From: Krasilnikovozyma curviuscula
Lineage: Eukaryota > Basidiomycota > Tremellomycetes > Cystofilobasidiales > Mrakiaceae
Length of the DNA stretch: 64,000 nt
Direction of reading: 5' to 3'
Assembly (NCBI GenBank): GCA_014825775.1
Contig: MVAQ01000079.1
Location: forward strand, 1 to 64,000
Shown: positions 48,770-60,974 of the stretch, one piece after another
Layout of the letters: each line of letters begins with the position of its first letter
Numbering within the stretch: the stretch's first letter is position 1
Position numbers and translations under genes: made by a program
The notes under the pieces: model-generated
Seen by the model: the letters and a program-made list of their open reading frames with translations, nothing else
What the model was told of the DNA's origin: nothing
Databases searched by the model: none

Positions 48770-51003
48770 TCAAATCTCTTCCATCTCATCGAAGTCCTTC
48801 TTGACACCCTCATAGAAGGTCTCATCCCCAATGACCTTGACAGCAACCCCCACAAGCCCAACAGCAGCCTTGAATGCAGCCTCATGTGCCTCTGGTGTTT
48901 TCGCAGATGCTGTAAACTGGACCGTGTGATTACCTTGTCATCGAAGCGGAGCGCTGTAGATTAGAATCACTTTGGAGTGTAGAGTGGAAGAAGCGGAAGA
49001 GACGTACCGCCAAATGGGACAGAAGGGATCCCGAAACCTGGTTGCAGGCCTGGGAGGGCGTAAGTGACATTTCCCATGTCGGTACTGCACGATTGATACA
49101 GAGTCAAAGGACATCAGCCGAAGTCAATCGAATCGTGCCGCATCAAAAGAGGAAAAGATAACGAACCTGGCTCCAGCAGTAGCAACACCTTTATCAAAAA
49201 CCATGCCTTCGAATCCCCACGTTGACTTCATGACATCTATGTAGTAGTCACCGAGGGAGAAGTTGTTTCGCATCTGTGTGATGTGCGGTGATCCGACGCG
49301 AAGAAATGGTGAGTCTGTGGCAGCGACAGTGGTGAAACAAGATGCGATATAAGATCATGAGAAGACTTACATCGGCAAATGGATCTTGTTTACTCATTTC
49401 GAGCTTGGTGCCTGTTGCTAGCGCAGCAGCTCTGTTTAAACCGGCAGCAGCCATGGAGTCGCGATCAGCACAAAAGGCGGCTCGAAGGTGGTAAGAAGAA
49501 AAAGAAAGAGAGAGAGAGAGAGAGATGTTGGATTATGTATGATGGAAAGGAACTCACTTGAAGCAATTCTCCACTCGTGCAACTAGAGCTTCGAGGCCGC
49601 TGAGCGTTGGCGATCGGACGACGTATTTGACACCTGCAACATCTGGGATCACATTCGGAGCTAAAGCGCAGAATGTAAATACAGTGATGAGAACAGTAAG
49701 AAGGGGAAACTATCAACTAAAAAAGTTCGAGATCTCACTCACCCCATCCTTTGGGATCTGGAACAATGATTCCGTGGATCCTCTGACTTGGTAAGATCTG
49801 CTGCCTCAAGCTAGAGATACTACCGTATGCAATGTTGGCTGCATCGAGGGCATTCAGGGCGTCCCATGGTGAGGCGGCTGCGTGGGCTGTTCGACCGATC
49901 CACGTCGCGTAGAGCGTCTGGGCAGCGAGCGACGGGCCGATGGCGCCTTCGCCTCTGCTCTCCGAGGGACCTGGGTGAGCCATCTGTGGTATTCAAACAA
50001 CCGTGTCATTGAAGTTAAAAAAAAGAAAGACACAGAGGTACGAGAGTCGGGTTGAGACTCACAAGGCACACATCGACATCTTTATATCCCCCACCTTGCA
50101 AGAGCTTGATCTTGCCTCCGCCACCTTCTTCTGCTGGTGTGCCAATCACTTGAGCAATAACAGGCAATTGAAATTTGGTAGCGATCCGAGTGAGGAGTAA
50201 GAAGCCAGTGATGCCGACCATACAGATGAGGTTGCTGAACGAGGACATCAACATGAATCAGTCTCCGCTTTCATATCAGAGCAAGAAGGAGAAGGAACCC
50301 ACTGTCCACAAGCATGCCCGATTGCTGGAAGAGCATCGATTTCTGAATTGAAAGCGACGGTCCTCTTAGCCTTCCCGAACTCCTGCTCTTCTTTTGATCC
50401 CGGAGGCGGCCAGACGAAGGTAGCCCTGAAAGCGGTAGGCAGGATCCAGTGCTTGTCGACCTTGAGAGGGTGGGTCTTGGTTGATTTCGAGGCCAAATAG
50501 GTGGTGAGCAGCTTGTGAGCGTAGACCTGTTAAGATGAAGGACAAGGGCGAAAGAAGGAGCCGGTTAATATACCTGAATCTGGAGTATCAGGTAATATGT
50601 GTCTGCTCACTTCTTCATAGCCAAGTTCAGGATGAGAATGGATCTTCAAGCTGATGCCGATCATCTCCTTCTTGATCTTCTTCAGCTCGACGAGAGCATA
50701 GTCGATGATTTCTTTTCTGAAGACGGTCGACGTTAAGTCGCCGCCCTCGTCGAGCTTCGAGTCCTTCTCGTTGTAACGAGGTGGACATCTGCCTGCTACC
50801 GATGCAGCTGTTGTGGCAGCATTGGGGTTTATGGAGTCGAAAAAGCAGCAGCCCTCTGTGAAAGGGTCGACCTTGTTTCTATCTGTCCAGTGAAGGGACG
50901 TTGGGCCAGGAGGGAGAGGAGAGGGCTGCTGCTTGGATCTGTTGGAGAAGAGGGACTTGAGACCTGGAAGGCACTGCGAGAGGAGAGCTGAGTCTTCGTC
51001 CAT
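48770..51003 (-). CDS. M20 family amidohydrolase/dipeptidase, PM20D2-AbgB type
   Basis: This is a zinc-dependent M20 peptidase. From ATG 51003 (MDEDSALLSQCLPGLKSLF) about 110 residues are a family-atypical N-terminal extension. The catalytic domain follows: ISLKIHSHPELGYEE, then AFNSEIDALPAIGHACGHN with zinc-binding Asp/His, GTPAEEGGGGKIKLLQGGGY with the catalytic Glu pair, and AHPGPSESRGEGA. The dimerisation domain contains GRTAHAAASPWDALNALDAAN. The end is GNHTVQFTASAKTPEAHEAA and FYEGVKKDFDEMEEI. The intron dividing GHAC-GHN falls inside the His codon, which supports the model. In animals PM20D2 hydrolyses beta-alanyl-lysine-type dipeptides and bacterial AbgB hydrolyses aminobenzoyl-glutamate, so an amide of an amino acid is a likely substrate; the exact one is unknown. 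About 560 residues. It is second in the co-oriented block. Confidence 0.9.
49507..49526. repeat. (AG)10 dinucleotide microsatellite in an intron
   Basis: Ten AG units are read directly on the plus strand, inside an intron of the M20 gene. The tract is C/T-rich on the transcript strand, as in a polypyrimidine tract. Confidence 0.85.
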
Positions 51004-51228
51004 TTTTCGTTGAGGAAAAGAAACAGAGTGTGGCTGTTGGAAGCAGTCCTTCAACGAGCGGCCGCCTCCCACCTCAACCTGCGGCGAGAGCCGCTCCAGC
51101 AAAGAGCAAGATTTTGAAAATCACAAAATGAATGTACAAGTTCTGTCTTTCTCGAAGGACCCCCAGTAGCTTCATTTACAGAATAGAAATACAATCTATA
51201 GAGCGTTGTGGGTCTCTATCAGCCGCAT

Positions 51229-54091
51229 CTAATGCAGTGGATTTACCACCAGTTTATTCTCAGCCTCATCCTTTCTTTCCTCGGCAACAGCCTTGCTCTC
51301 TTCCTCAGTAAGATCGACAGCTACACCCTTCTTCTCAGCTTCAGCAGCGTCCCCGTTCAGTGTCGTAGCCGCCGACTTGATGTCTTCCGTCGTAATCTGT
51401 TCTGGGTCAGGATTCATCGCTTTACGTTTCAGATCTCGGGTGTGGAGGAAAAGGACAAGCAATGTCCAGGGAACTGGAGAAGGAAGTAGAAAAAAACCGA
51501 GACGCAATGGTCAGGGGCATAGTCCACTTATATTGAAGTAGTGGATACGCGATGTGCTGCTTACTGAGAATAGCGTTGAGAGACAGAACCCATTTCATTC
51601 CGATCCGAGCTGCTGGGAAGCCCGCTGGAAATTCAGAACAGAGATAAGAGAATCATGTCAGATGTCACAAAGACTCAAAGGAACTCCGGTGCAGAAAATA
51701 TGGTTGACGCACTTGTAGGCCACACGAAGGGATTCGCAATTGCTTGAACTACGTAAGCGACTAGGGTAAGAGAAGAGGGTGGAAGGACATCAGTGAAGAC
51801 ACCTTCGCTTGCTCATGGATGGGGATCGCTTACAGTCATTCGCAGAAGCCACCAAGATAGATCTGTACTCATGGTCCGCACCAGAGATCTCGTTGATCCT
51901 ATAGAAACCCAAACAGATTTCAGGTATTTTGTGTCAGAAAGTTTCAGCCTTGAAGAGGGTTCCCAATGAAATATATCACTCACCAGTTCAAGATTGCGGG
52001 CCCAGCGCCACTGCCAATCTGAATCAACGAGTACACCACCTTGTGTGCAGTATCATGGTGATACACCGGGAGCTTTAACAGGATTGCCGAGAAGATGATA
52101 GTGATGAAAGCGCCAACGATTGGCAGAGGCCACCGCCGACCCCTGAGGGTTCCGTCTGACACCCAAGAGAAGATAATGCTGCCCACGAAGGCGGAGATTG
52201 ATGTTGGGATAGGAAGAATGTTAATCTGTGGTACACTGTAGGAGATGCCGGGAACAGGTGGGGGACTAGCGTTGAAGGATTTGAGCCAGTACTACGGACA
52301 GCAAAACAACTGAAATCAGCAACAGTGGTAAACAAACTCCAAAGGCAGCAAAGGAGTGTCCACTGGACTAGAAAGAGTATAGAAATTTCTGCTTACTCCA
52401 TAGCTTCAGGGAGGAAAAGAAATGCCGAGTCAGTCAAAGAAGTGTCGAAACTACAAAGGGATCATGCTCACGGTGTTTGAATGAACCCGTTATTCCATAT
52501 TACATAAAGCAAGGGCAGGACGTAAAAGTGCCATGTCGAAAAGAATTTCACCACTCTTTGTCTTGTCCAGGGTTGTTTACCCGCGCGACCAACGGCTTTC
52601 ATACGTGCCTGAGCGATCTGGATGTCGCGTGCTGAGAGGACGAAGGATGGTTTCGCATCCCAAGGTAGAGCTGGGAGGAAGATGAAGCCAAAAATGGCGA
52701 TAGGGATCGTGATGATGCTATGATTGAGATTAGAGAGACGTCAGTCTTCTCAAGGGCTGGCTTCAGCGGAAACTGATCGCGAGAGGCTTAGCTTACGCGT
52801 CGATGATGAACAGCCTGAATGTATAGTGAACCAGGAAGCTTTGTTAATCAGGTGAACCTGAAAATATGAAACATCCAAATAGAGGTAAACTTACCATCTC
52901 CAACCTGCCAGTCCATTGACGCCATCGAGATGGGTGTAAGCAGCAGACTGCAGCACACCGGAGAGAAGAGTTCCGAGATTTCCAGAAGCCCAGAAGAGTG
53001 TCGCTCGCTTGTTGAGCTCACGAGGCGTATACCAACTGCAAGGTGCGAATGGACAGGGGGAGCGTCAGTTCGTGGGGGTGCCAGACAAAACGATGTAAAG
53101 CGGAGGACTCACGATCCCAAGATAAAAATCATCACGGGATAAAAGCCAGATTCAAACAGCCCGACCTGATGAAGAAATTTATGGTAAGCTGATCAGACAC
53201 CAAAATATGTGGAGAAAAAAAAAATCGCTTACCAAGAAACGAAGAGCATACAACGCGCGGTAGTCCTTGATGCAGTAGGTTGCAAGTGTACAAACACCCC
53301 ATCCAATCTCCAAAGAGGGGATGACGAATCGTGGTTCTATTCGTGTGACGAGGAGGTTGGCTGGAATTTGTCCGACTGTGAGATGGGGAGGGGTCAAAGT
53401 CAGAAAACTGTATGATGGCACAGTTAGGACGGCAGCATCCACTTACTGACGTATCCCACCGTCCATATAGATGTACTTGTTACCAACTACGAAAAAAAAA
53501 AGGTGTAAGTAGCTCTTTTTTATCAATCGCAACTCCTGACTGTTTTCTCACCTCGTTACCGTACAGGTCTGAAGTAAAGAGTCAGCTTTTATTATACTTT
53601 CACAGAAGATAGACAAAAATCATGACTCACTCAAGTCCTCCTTCATACCGGATAAGAAAGCATTATTCACATTGCTGCAAAGAGAGAACAAGGGCTGTAT
53701 TAAGTCAGCGTGTAATACAAGGAATAGTGAGCACAAAATAGGCGCACCTCTGATCTAGATTTTTAATAAAGTATCCCAACTAAAGCATAATTCAACAACT
53801 TGTTAGCCTTCTATAGTTAATCATCTCAGTTGTCAGAACGTGTTCCCTCACCGACGCGAAAATCAGCAACGACGCATCAACTTTAAACAGCAGCTTCCTC
53901 TCTTCTGGCTCCAAATCAGCTGTATCCCATAGGAACCCCCAGAACGACTTTTTTTGGTTGGCCTGATCAGTGATGATGATCTTGTCAAGTGAGACCGAGT
54001 CCTCTGATGATGGATATGGAGGGGGTGATGATGATGCTGCTGCTGACTCAACGTGAGACGTCTGTTGCTTCTTCTTTGACCAAAAAGACAT
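51229..54091 (-). CDS. MFS transporter of the pantothenate/allantoate (Fen2-Liz1/Dal5) family, copy 1
   Basis: This is a twelve-span major facilitator of the anion:cation symporter family. From ATG 54091 ([20 protein letters not shown]) about 60 cytosolic residues lead to [20 protein letters not shown]. Signature pieces: [20 protein letters not shown] (strongly Fen2/Liz1-like), [61 protein letters not shown] and [11 protein letters not shown] (Liz1 loop). The second half has [35 protein letters not shown], and [21 protein letters not shown], followed by [14 protein letters not shown]. The tail is Glu/Lys-rich and cytosolic, ending at 51229. Relatives import pantothenate, allantoate, nicotinate or other small carboxylates with protons. 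About 570 residues in many exons. It is a close tandem copy of the next gene. Confidence 0.9.
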
Positions 54092-54599
54092 CCTTGTAAA
54101 CGAATGGAAAGGGAAAGGGTGGAAGGTGGTAGGTGTTGCGGTTTGGTAGGAACACTCTGCTGGTTCAAAAGTCTGACAGGTGTTGTCTAAAAAAACTTTA
54201 CGTAGGTGGAAATGGCGACAGCGTCTTAGGATTCGGCTGTAAAGATAGGGAAATCAGAAGCACGACATTGCGGCTCCACCGTTTCGCACTGTACACTTAC
54301 CTTGAAAGTGCAAAAGACGAAACGATGGTGAGATGTGGCGAAATAAGTCGTGATCGGCCTACTCCTCGACATGTCTCAGGCAGTGTTGTTCGACCGACTG
54401 CGTCTTCCCAAAGCCCAACTACCGTCTAACCCATGTACATCCTTCTTATAAACAATTCCCAATCTATAAATGACCAAATATTTACTTTTGAAGCCCAGGA
54501 AGCGCGATCCTCTATCCATCATGTCTACAAGCTGCGTCTCTTTCCAAGCCCCATCGAAGAGCGTCTCTGGAAGAGATGTATCAAGACACCTAATCATGT
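54092..54599. promoter_or_regulatory. Spacer between the two MFS genes
   Basis: This 508-bp stretch holds the promoter of copy 1 and the 3' region of copy 2. Open frames crossing it are shadows and no gene is supported. Confidence 0.5.
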
Positions 54600-57321
54600 T
54601 CACTCTAGGGGAAGCTTCTTCTCCAAGTCGAGTTCCTTTCCAGTGTCTGCAATATCTTCCAGTGTCAGCTCGCTCTCCTGAGAGCGAGCCAGCGCCTTCT
54701 GTTTCTTCTCCCGTTCATGCAGGAAGAGGACAAGGAGAGTCCATGGAACTAAGAGAAAGAAAGGAGGTCACTATCGTCAGAAAGAATGCTCTGGTGCGAC
54801 GAAGGCAAAAACGTTCGACTTGTGGACTTACTGAGGATGGTGTTGAGAGAGAGAGACCATGTCATACCCTTTCGAGCAGCAGGGAAGTCAGCTATAGAGG
54901 AAGAAGAATAAACAATTCCGTCAGTGGCTGAAAAGGGACTGTGGTCTACGCGTAGCGCAGGAACGCATCTGACACTTCGTCAGCGATGAGAAAAAAACTC
55001 ACCGGTAGCCCAGACAAAATTAGGAGCTTTTAGAGAGTTTCCGTTTTACTAGAGTCAGTAAAGAGAACCTTGACAACAAAGAATCAACGAAACCAGACTC
55101 ACCGATCGCTTGAACGACGTAAGCGACTGTGACATGGCGCAGGAAAACTGTTAGTTTTTCCCCACCATTTGGTTTGAGATCCAGATTAAGATACTTACAA
55201 TCATTTCCACAGGCGACCAGGATCGCACGATACTCTTGGTCAGCGCCAGCGATCTCATTTATCCTAATGAAATCCAAGCTTCCGTTAGAAAGCTGATCTT
55301 GTTACGTGATAGTTTCACGGTAAAGGGTGGAATTCTTACCAGTTGAGAATAGCTGGCCCAGCACCGCTACCAATGTTCAAGATAGAGTAAAGCACCTTGT
55401 GTGCCGTGTCATGGCCGTACACGGGCAGCTCCCTCAGCGCTGCAGCGATGGCGATGGAGATAACTGCACCGACGAGGATAACAGGCCATCGTCGGCCTCT
55501 GAGAGGCTGTAAGGCAAAAATAAATAAATAAAAAAATGAAATAGAGACAAGTCACAGATCAGCGACGTGTGAGAGATTGAGGATGGAAGTCGGAGACGAC
55601 GTACGCCGTCGGAAGTCCAAGCGAAGATCAGGGCACCGACGACGAAAGTAATTGTCGTTGGGATCGGCAAGAGGTTGATTTGGGAGATGGTGTAAGACAC
55701 GCCCGGTTCTGGGTAGACACCGTGGATTTTTGAGTTGAATGACTTGAGCCAGTACTGCGTACACACGAATTAAGCGTCAGTTCAACAATGCTGGGCTTAA
55801 AAAGCAGGAAAGAAATTCGACATACCCCGTAAGGGCTTTGTAAAAACGCATTGTTCCAAATGACATACAGCAAGGGCAGAACGTAAAAGTGCCACGTCGT
55901 AAAGAACTTCACAACCCTCTGCCTGGTCCAAGGTTGTCTACCAACACGGCCGACAGCTTTCATACGTGCCTGGGCGAGCTGGATATCGCGTGCTGAGAGG
56001 ACAAGGGAAGGTTTGGCGTCCCATGGCAAGGCGGGGAGGAAGATGAAACCGAGAATGGCGATGGGGATTGTGATAACTGCATCGACGATGAAGAGCCTGT
56101 CATCATAGGATGGGCAGAAACGCGCTTTCGTTATTTGATGTCGGGATATGAATTTTGTTGAGAAAAATGAAAACATACCATCGCCAACCTTCCAAGCCGT
56201 GCACACCATTCAGGTTCGTGTATGCTGCAGACTGGAGGACACCAGAGAGGAGCGTACCGAGCGATCCAGCGGACCAGAAAATGGTCGCTCGCTTGTTGAG
56301 TTCACGCGGTGTGTACCAGCTGTTTGGGATCGAGCGTTAGTTCGACGTGCTTAAGTCAATATACTTGACGAAAGGGAAAGCATTCTTACGAGCCCAAGAT
56401 GAAGATCATTGCTGGATAGAAACCACTCTCAAATAGACCGACCTGAGAATGGAATCGGGTAGGTAAGCGCAATGACCAGAGAAAGTTGTTCATTGTGAGA
56501 GGGACCCACGAGGAATCGGATTGCATATAGACTCTTAATGTCCTTGATGCAGTAGGTAGCGAGTGTGCAGATACCCCACCCCAACTCGAGGGTGGGAATG
56601 ACATATCGCGGTTGCACACGGGTCAGGATCAAGTTGATTGGAATCTGTCCGACTGTTGGTAGCCACGAATGAGTCGGTCATCTTATTAAAGGAATGGAAT
56701 GGCATAGAAGGGGATGAATGACGGCACTTACTGACGTAACCGACAGTCCAGATAGAAGTACTGGTCACGAGCTAAGGAAAAAGAGGTGTAGTGATGGTGG
56801 TGGTGAGGGTCAGCTCGTCTTTCTGTTGAACCATGACACCAAAACTTCTGACCTGATTACCGTACATTCCTAGATCTTCTTTCATACCAGACAGGAAAGC
56901 ATTGTTTACATTACTGTGTAAATGATAAACGAGGCAGATGAGCTCGAGCACATCAAAACTCCTGCGGTCTAGGAAACGCACCTTTGATCGAGGTTCTTGA
57001 TGAAGTAACCCAACTAAAAGTTAGATAGAGAGTAACAAGGATTTTTATTTTGTTAGATTGAGTTCATGGCCAGTGGGAAGAGATAGAGAGATTTACGGAT
57101 GCGAAAATCAGCAGCGACGCATCAATCTTGAACAACAGCCTTCTCTCCTCGGACGAGAGGTCAGCAGTGTCCCAAAGGTAACCAAGCCATGACTGTTTTT
57201 GGTGCGTTTGGTCGGTGATGGTAATCTTGTCGAGAGAGTCAGAGTCAGAGTCTTCGGATGATGGGTAGGACGAGGGAGATTGAGGTTCGTGTTGGGTTTT
57301 GGCGAAAGACCAGAACGGCAT
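54600..57321 (-). CDS. MFS transporter of the pantothenate/allantoate (Fen2-Liz1/Dal5) family, copy 2
   Basis: From ATG 57321 (MPFWSFAKTQHEPQ) the acidic Ser-rich N-terminus reaches DSLDKITITDQTHQKQSWLG. The core then follows copy 1 nearly position by position: [155 protein letters not shown] and [19 protein letters not shown]. The tail is shorter (ELTLEDIADTGKELDLEKKL). Intron positions also correspond where I could follow both. The TATATAAA at 57407-57414 lies about 90 bp upstream of the ATG. About 530 residues. Differences cluster in the termini and the mid-loop SKIHGVYPEPG versus NASPPPVPG, which could mean different substrates. Last of the four co-oriented catabolic genes. Confidence 0.9.
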
Positions 57322-58205
57322 CTTGGGGGAAGATTGACTGAGGTGTGACAATAATGGGATGTGAAAGAGTTGGCAGATCAGCGAGAAGAGACTTAGTCAA
57401 TCCGCTTTATATATGCAAAGGTCGATGGGATCAAAATATCTCGTATAGAAAAAAAAGGAGAAAAATGGCACCTTACGTGTCTACACGACATAGTTGCTGA
57501 TCATTTCAGCTGCAGATGGCAACATAGATAAAACTAGGGATCGATTTGATTGGGCAGAATAGAGCCGAAGTCGACTGGGTGAGGCGAGCGAGGGCGGGGA
57601 TGGCGACAGAAGCGCGGTGAAGGTGTCATTCTGGACGCTGGGGAAACCTCGACTTTTAAAATCGGGACCGGTATTTGATAAGTTTGGCCAAAGGAAAAAT
57701 CTGCTTCCTTTGTTTTTTTATTTTCAGCACAATGTGAGAGAGAGAAAGAGAGAGAGTAAGTACGAGTGTATTACCCATTCTTCGAAAGATTAGAAGGCAC
57801 ACTCGCCAGAATGGGACAGTCACTGCTGTTCGGTTCACTCTGCTTCTTGTAATTCCCAGTTCCTGTCTGTTCTTACCCAGAGGAGAGGATGCACCTCACA
57901 GGGAAGAGGGCAGGGACACTCGTGCTGCCAGTGAATGCACTTTCCATCGGAAGAACAGGTCGAGCTGCTGTCACATTCCCATCCTGCCTTCTACAAGTGT
58001 TATACTGCAACTGGCTTCTCATTCCCTTTGGACGTGGCGGCCCATCCAAGTCGAGGCTTGCCTCCCAGTGTATCAGTCGCTGCTCGACCCCCACAAGAAT
58101 AAATTCCAAGCAGACTTTATCTTCGGCAGGATGGTTCAGTGAATAGTCAATTGGAAGCTCTTAGCAAATACAAGATCGCTCAGCCAGTCTGCTCAAGCAG
58201 AGACC
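57322..58205. promoter_or_regulatory. Divergent promoter region of MFS copy 2 and the seven-span gene
   Basis: This 884-bp spacer has TATATAAA on the minus strand at 57407-57414 serving MFS copy 2 and a GA-rich tract at about 57736-57756. Open frames are not protein-like. Confidence 0.55.
57407..57414 (-). promoter_or_regulatory. TATA box of MFS copy 2
   Basis: TATATAAA on the minus strand lies about 90 bp before the ATG at 57321. Confidence 0.6.
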
Positions 58206-60802
58206 ATGGCGTCGTCTGAAGGGGCCGTGCTGTACTACTTGGAGGCAACTGACCCGTACTTGCAATACAAACCGTAAGCAGAACTCTCTCGTTGTATTTT
58301 CCGTATATTTCTAATTGATTCCCCTCCTGTCGTTTCCTCAGTGACGGAGCGTACTCGTTTCAAACCCAGCTCGTCGTCAATGGCATAATCGTCTCGCTGC
58401 TCTCGGTCCTCTGCATCCATTTACTCTTCACGAGCCAGTATCACTTTCCCATCGCCAAGCTCAATTACTGCTTACAGCTCAGCGGTGTCGTCACCGTCCT
58501 GGCAACCGTCGCTGCGACGTTGGGTATCGTTATGGACGCTGGCGGCGGCCAAACGGACGAGGTTAGTTCGCTGTTTCACGCTTTTTGTGGGAAGAGAGAC
58601 AGACTGGCAGTTGAGAGAGGTGTATTTCTATACTCTCTTACCTTTGCTGGTCAGAAGGAAGTTGAGCTCTTGTACTGGCTGCCGATAATGGGAGTCAAAA
58701 CTGGAAAAACTTCTTTTGCTGACAACCCGCCCTCTCTTTGCCCTACTAAAAGTGGCCCTACATGCTGGACTTTGTAGCCAAGGACATCCCACCAGCAAAC
58801 TGGACTCTTCCCGAACTCGTCACCTGGTACTCCATCGAGGCTGTCAGTAGTGGCATCGTACAGGTACGTCGTCTCTACGGTTGTTCAGTGCGGTGCGAGT
58901 GGGACGAGAGAGAGCGAGAGAGAGAACAAGCCTGTTTGTTCATTGTGAGGACAGACGGCAGGGAGGCTGAAAGAATGGGATTCTGTTGTCCAAGGAAGGT
59001 GGTACTGACGGCTCTTGTTCATTTTCTGCACTCAAACTGCTGTCGTGTGAACACCTCACGCAACGATTCTTACACTAACCAACGCAACCAGATCACACAT
59101 ATTCAATTCCTCACCCTCCTATATCCATCAGCAATGGAAGCACGTCTTATCTTCGGCCTCCTAGGGCCTATCGCCATCGTCTCATCCGCCTGCCAGTTCC
59201 TCTCTCTCTCGTCGTCGCAGTACACCACCGACCTTGGGCGGGCCGTTAGAAACATCTGCAACAGCACCCTGGCGTTACTTTTCACCGTGTCGCTTTTCAT
59301 CTGGGGGTTCGTCGTCAATCGCAAGAGGGCTTGGAGGATGGACGGCGGTACCGCTGCGTTTGGTGCCGGCGCTTTGATCCTCGCAGTCACGTCAACGGCC
59401 GTCAATTTCGTTGAGGTCAGGGTCGATGAAGTGAATTGGCTGCAGCACCTTTTGTGGAGCTTGATTCTCTGGCAGAGTTGGCTGGGGTGGTGGTGGTGGG
59501 TTGGGAGTGGAATGGGAATCGGCGAGGTGGAAGTGAGTTTCTTTTTGTCTCTGCCTCTTCTTCATTTTGTCTGAGCTTTTGAACCGGAAATTCACCTTTT
59601 TTATTCTACAGGACATGCTGGAGAGGGAGGAAAAGAAACGTCTGAAGTCGGACCGAAAGAAGAAACTCAAGTCGGCTAAAGCTCAATCCAGCAAACTGCT
59701 CCATCGATCAGAGTCCATCTCAACATCAGCATTTTCAAGCGGCAGAGATAACAATGTCGTCAACCGCATTATGAATAATATAGATTCTTCTACTGGGTCC
59801 CGTAGAAGAAAAGGCAAAGGCAGAGCAGAACCATCTGCACCAATTGAGCTCGATGTCTTCTCTTCCTCCAATAGTAATGGCAACAATAATTCTAACAATA
59901 ACGACTCCTCCTCAGCAGCGTCCGGTAGCGGCAGCCGTCCAACGGAAGACCAGTCCATCACATCATCGCCCGTCGCTTCTTCGAGCCGTCGCACGATCCC
60001 AGACGGCGAACGAGACCGAGACATCACTCTACCCCTCCCAATCACGACTCCTTCTCGCCGACGTACCAACAGCAATAACGTATCTGGCTCGCCGCTCATG
60101 ACATATAACAACAGCAACAACGACAACAACAACAAAGGAGCCGCAACGGACCTCGCGTCGGGCAGTGTGCCAGCTTCCGCAGAGTCGTCATCGTCGTCTA
60201 CCAAAACGCCATCGTTGCACCCGCCGAATTCGTTGCGCGGGCTACTTGACTTTCCGTCCGCGCTCGTTAACAGGGTGATGCACCGCATTTCAAAGGAGCA
60301 CGACGAGGCTATAAAGCGCCGGACAAGGGAGCGAGTACCCCAAGCTGGTCGTGCACCGGGCTGGGGTTTGGGTGAGTTCGGTGTAAGGGAGATGCAGGAT
60401 GGGGCGGAGAGAGTGAGGGAGGTGAATGAAAGACTGCGAGGGGAGATGCTACTTAATGCGGACAACGATCTGGGTAGTGGGGATGGCGACGATGGCGATC
60501 CGAATGATTGGGTTGATGAAGACGTCCTGTCGAAAGTCAATCGCCGTGGGACTGAGCCTGTGAGAAATGATGATTCAAGGAAGAAGACTTCAATTTCGTC
60601 ATCCATCTCACGGCCGCTGCCGAACAGGCGTCGTGAAAGCAATTCTGACGACGAAGGAGGCGGAGCGACATCATGGTCGCTTTGGGGTCCTTTAAGTGAG
60701 CCTGTTTACCGTTTTTACTTCTACTCTCAGCTATTTCCCTAACCAGTATCCCCCTCTACAGAAAACTGGCGAAAGCGTGACGCATCTGCCTGGGAAGAGT
60801 GA
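58206..60802 (+). CDS. Unrecognised seven-span membrane protein with long Ser/Asn-rich tail
   Basis: Six exons splice in perfect phase: 58206-58273, 58342-58561, 58753-58863, 59092-59532, 59612-60695 and 60762-60802, giving 654 residues. The first 255 or so hold seven hydrophobic segments, beginning LVVNGIIVSLLSVLCIHLLF and QLSGVVTVLATVAATLGIVM. Then come SSGIVQITHIQFLTLLYP, LIFGLLGPIAIVSSACQFLS, CNSTLALLFTVSLFIWGFVV, AAFGAGALILAVTSTAVNF and the Trp-rich WSLILWQSWLGWWWWVGSG. A basic patch (MLEREEKKRLKSDRKKKLKS) starts a 390-residue cytosolic tail of Ser/Asn/Asp repeats, with a later conserved-looking helix (LLDFPSALVNRVMHRISKEH). It ends NWRKRDASAWEE. The layout is receptor-like (seven spans, long phosphorylatable tail), but I see no known GPCR motif, so function is unknown. 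No signal peptide. Confidence 0.82.
58905..58930. repeat. GA-rich tract in an intron
   Basis: An imperfect GAGAGAGCGAGAGAGAGA run is readable at about 58908-58927, in the third intron of the seven-span gene. Confidence 0.6.
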
Positions 60803-60974
60803 GCTTGTTTGTATTTCCCGACGCCATGTACTACTTTTCTTGCTTGTGACAAAAAGCACGTATTTTATAGAACGATCTTAAATAAGACTTTTGAGATTAT
60901 GTGTGTATCATTATGGAAAGAAGATAAGGTTTATAGACATACAACTGGTAACTGTCTATTGGCAGAAGGACCGT

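Noticed and set aside
59683..60642. 319-codon antisense frame opposite the seven-span gene tail
   Set aside because: It mirrors the Ser/Asn-rich coding strand (Leu/Ser-rich shadow); the plus-strand frame splices perfectly.
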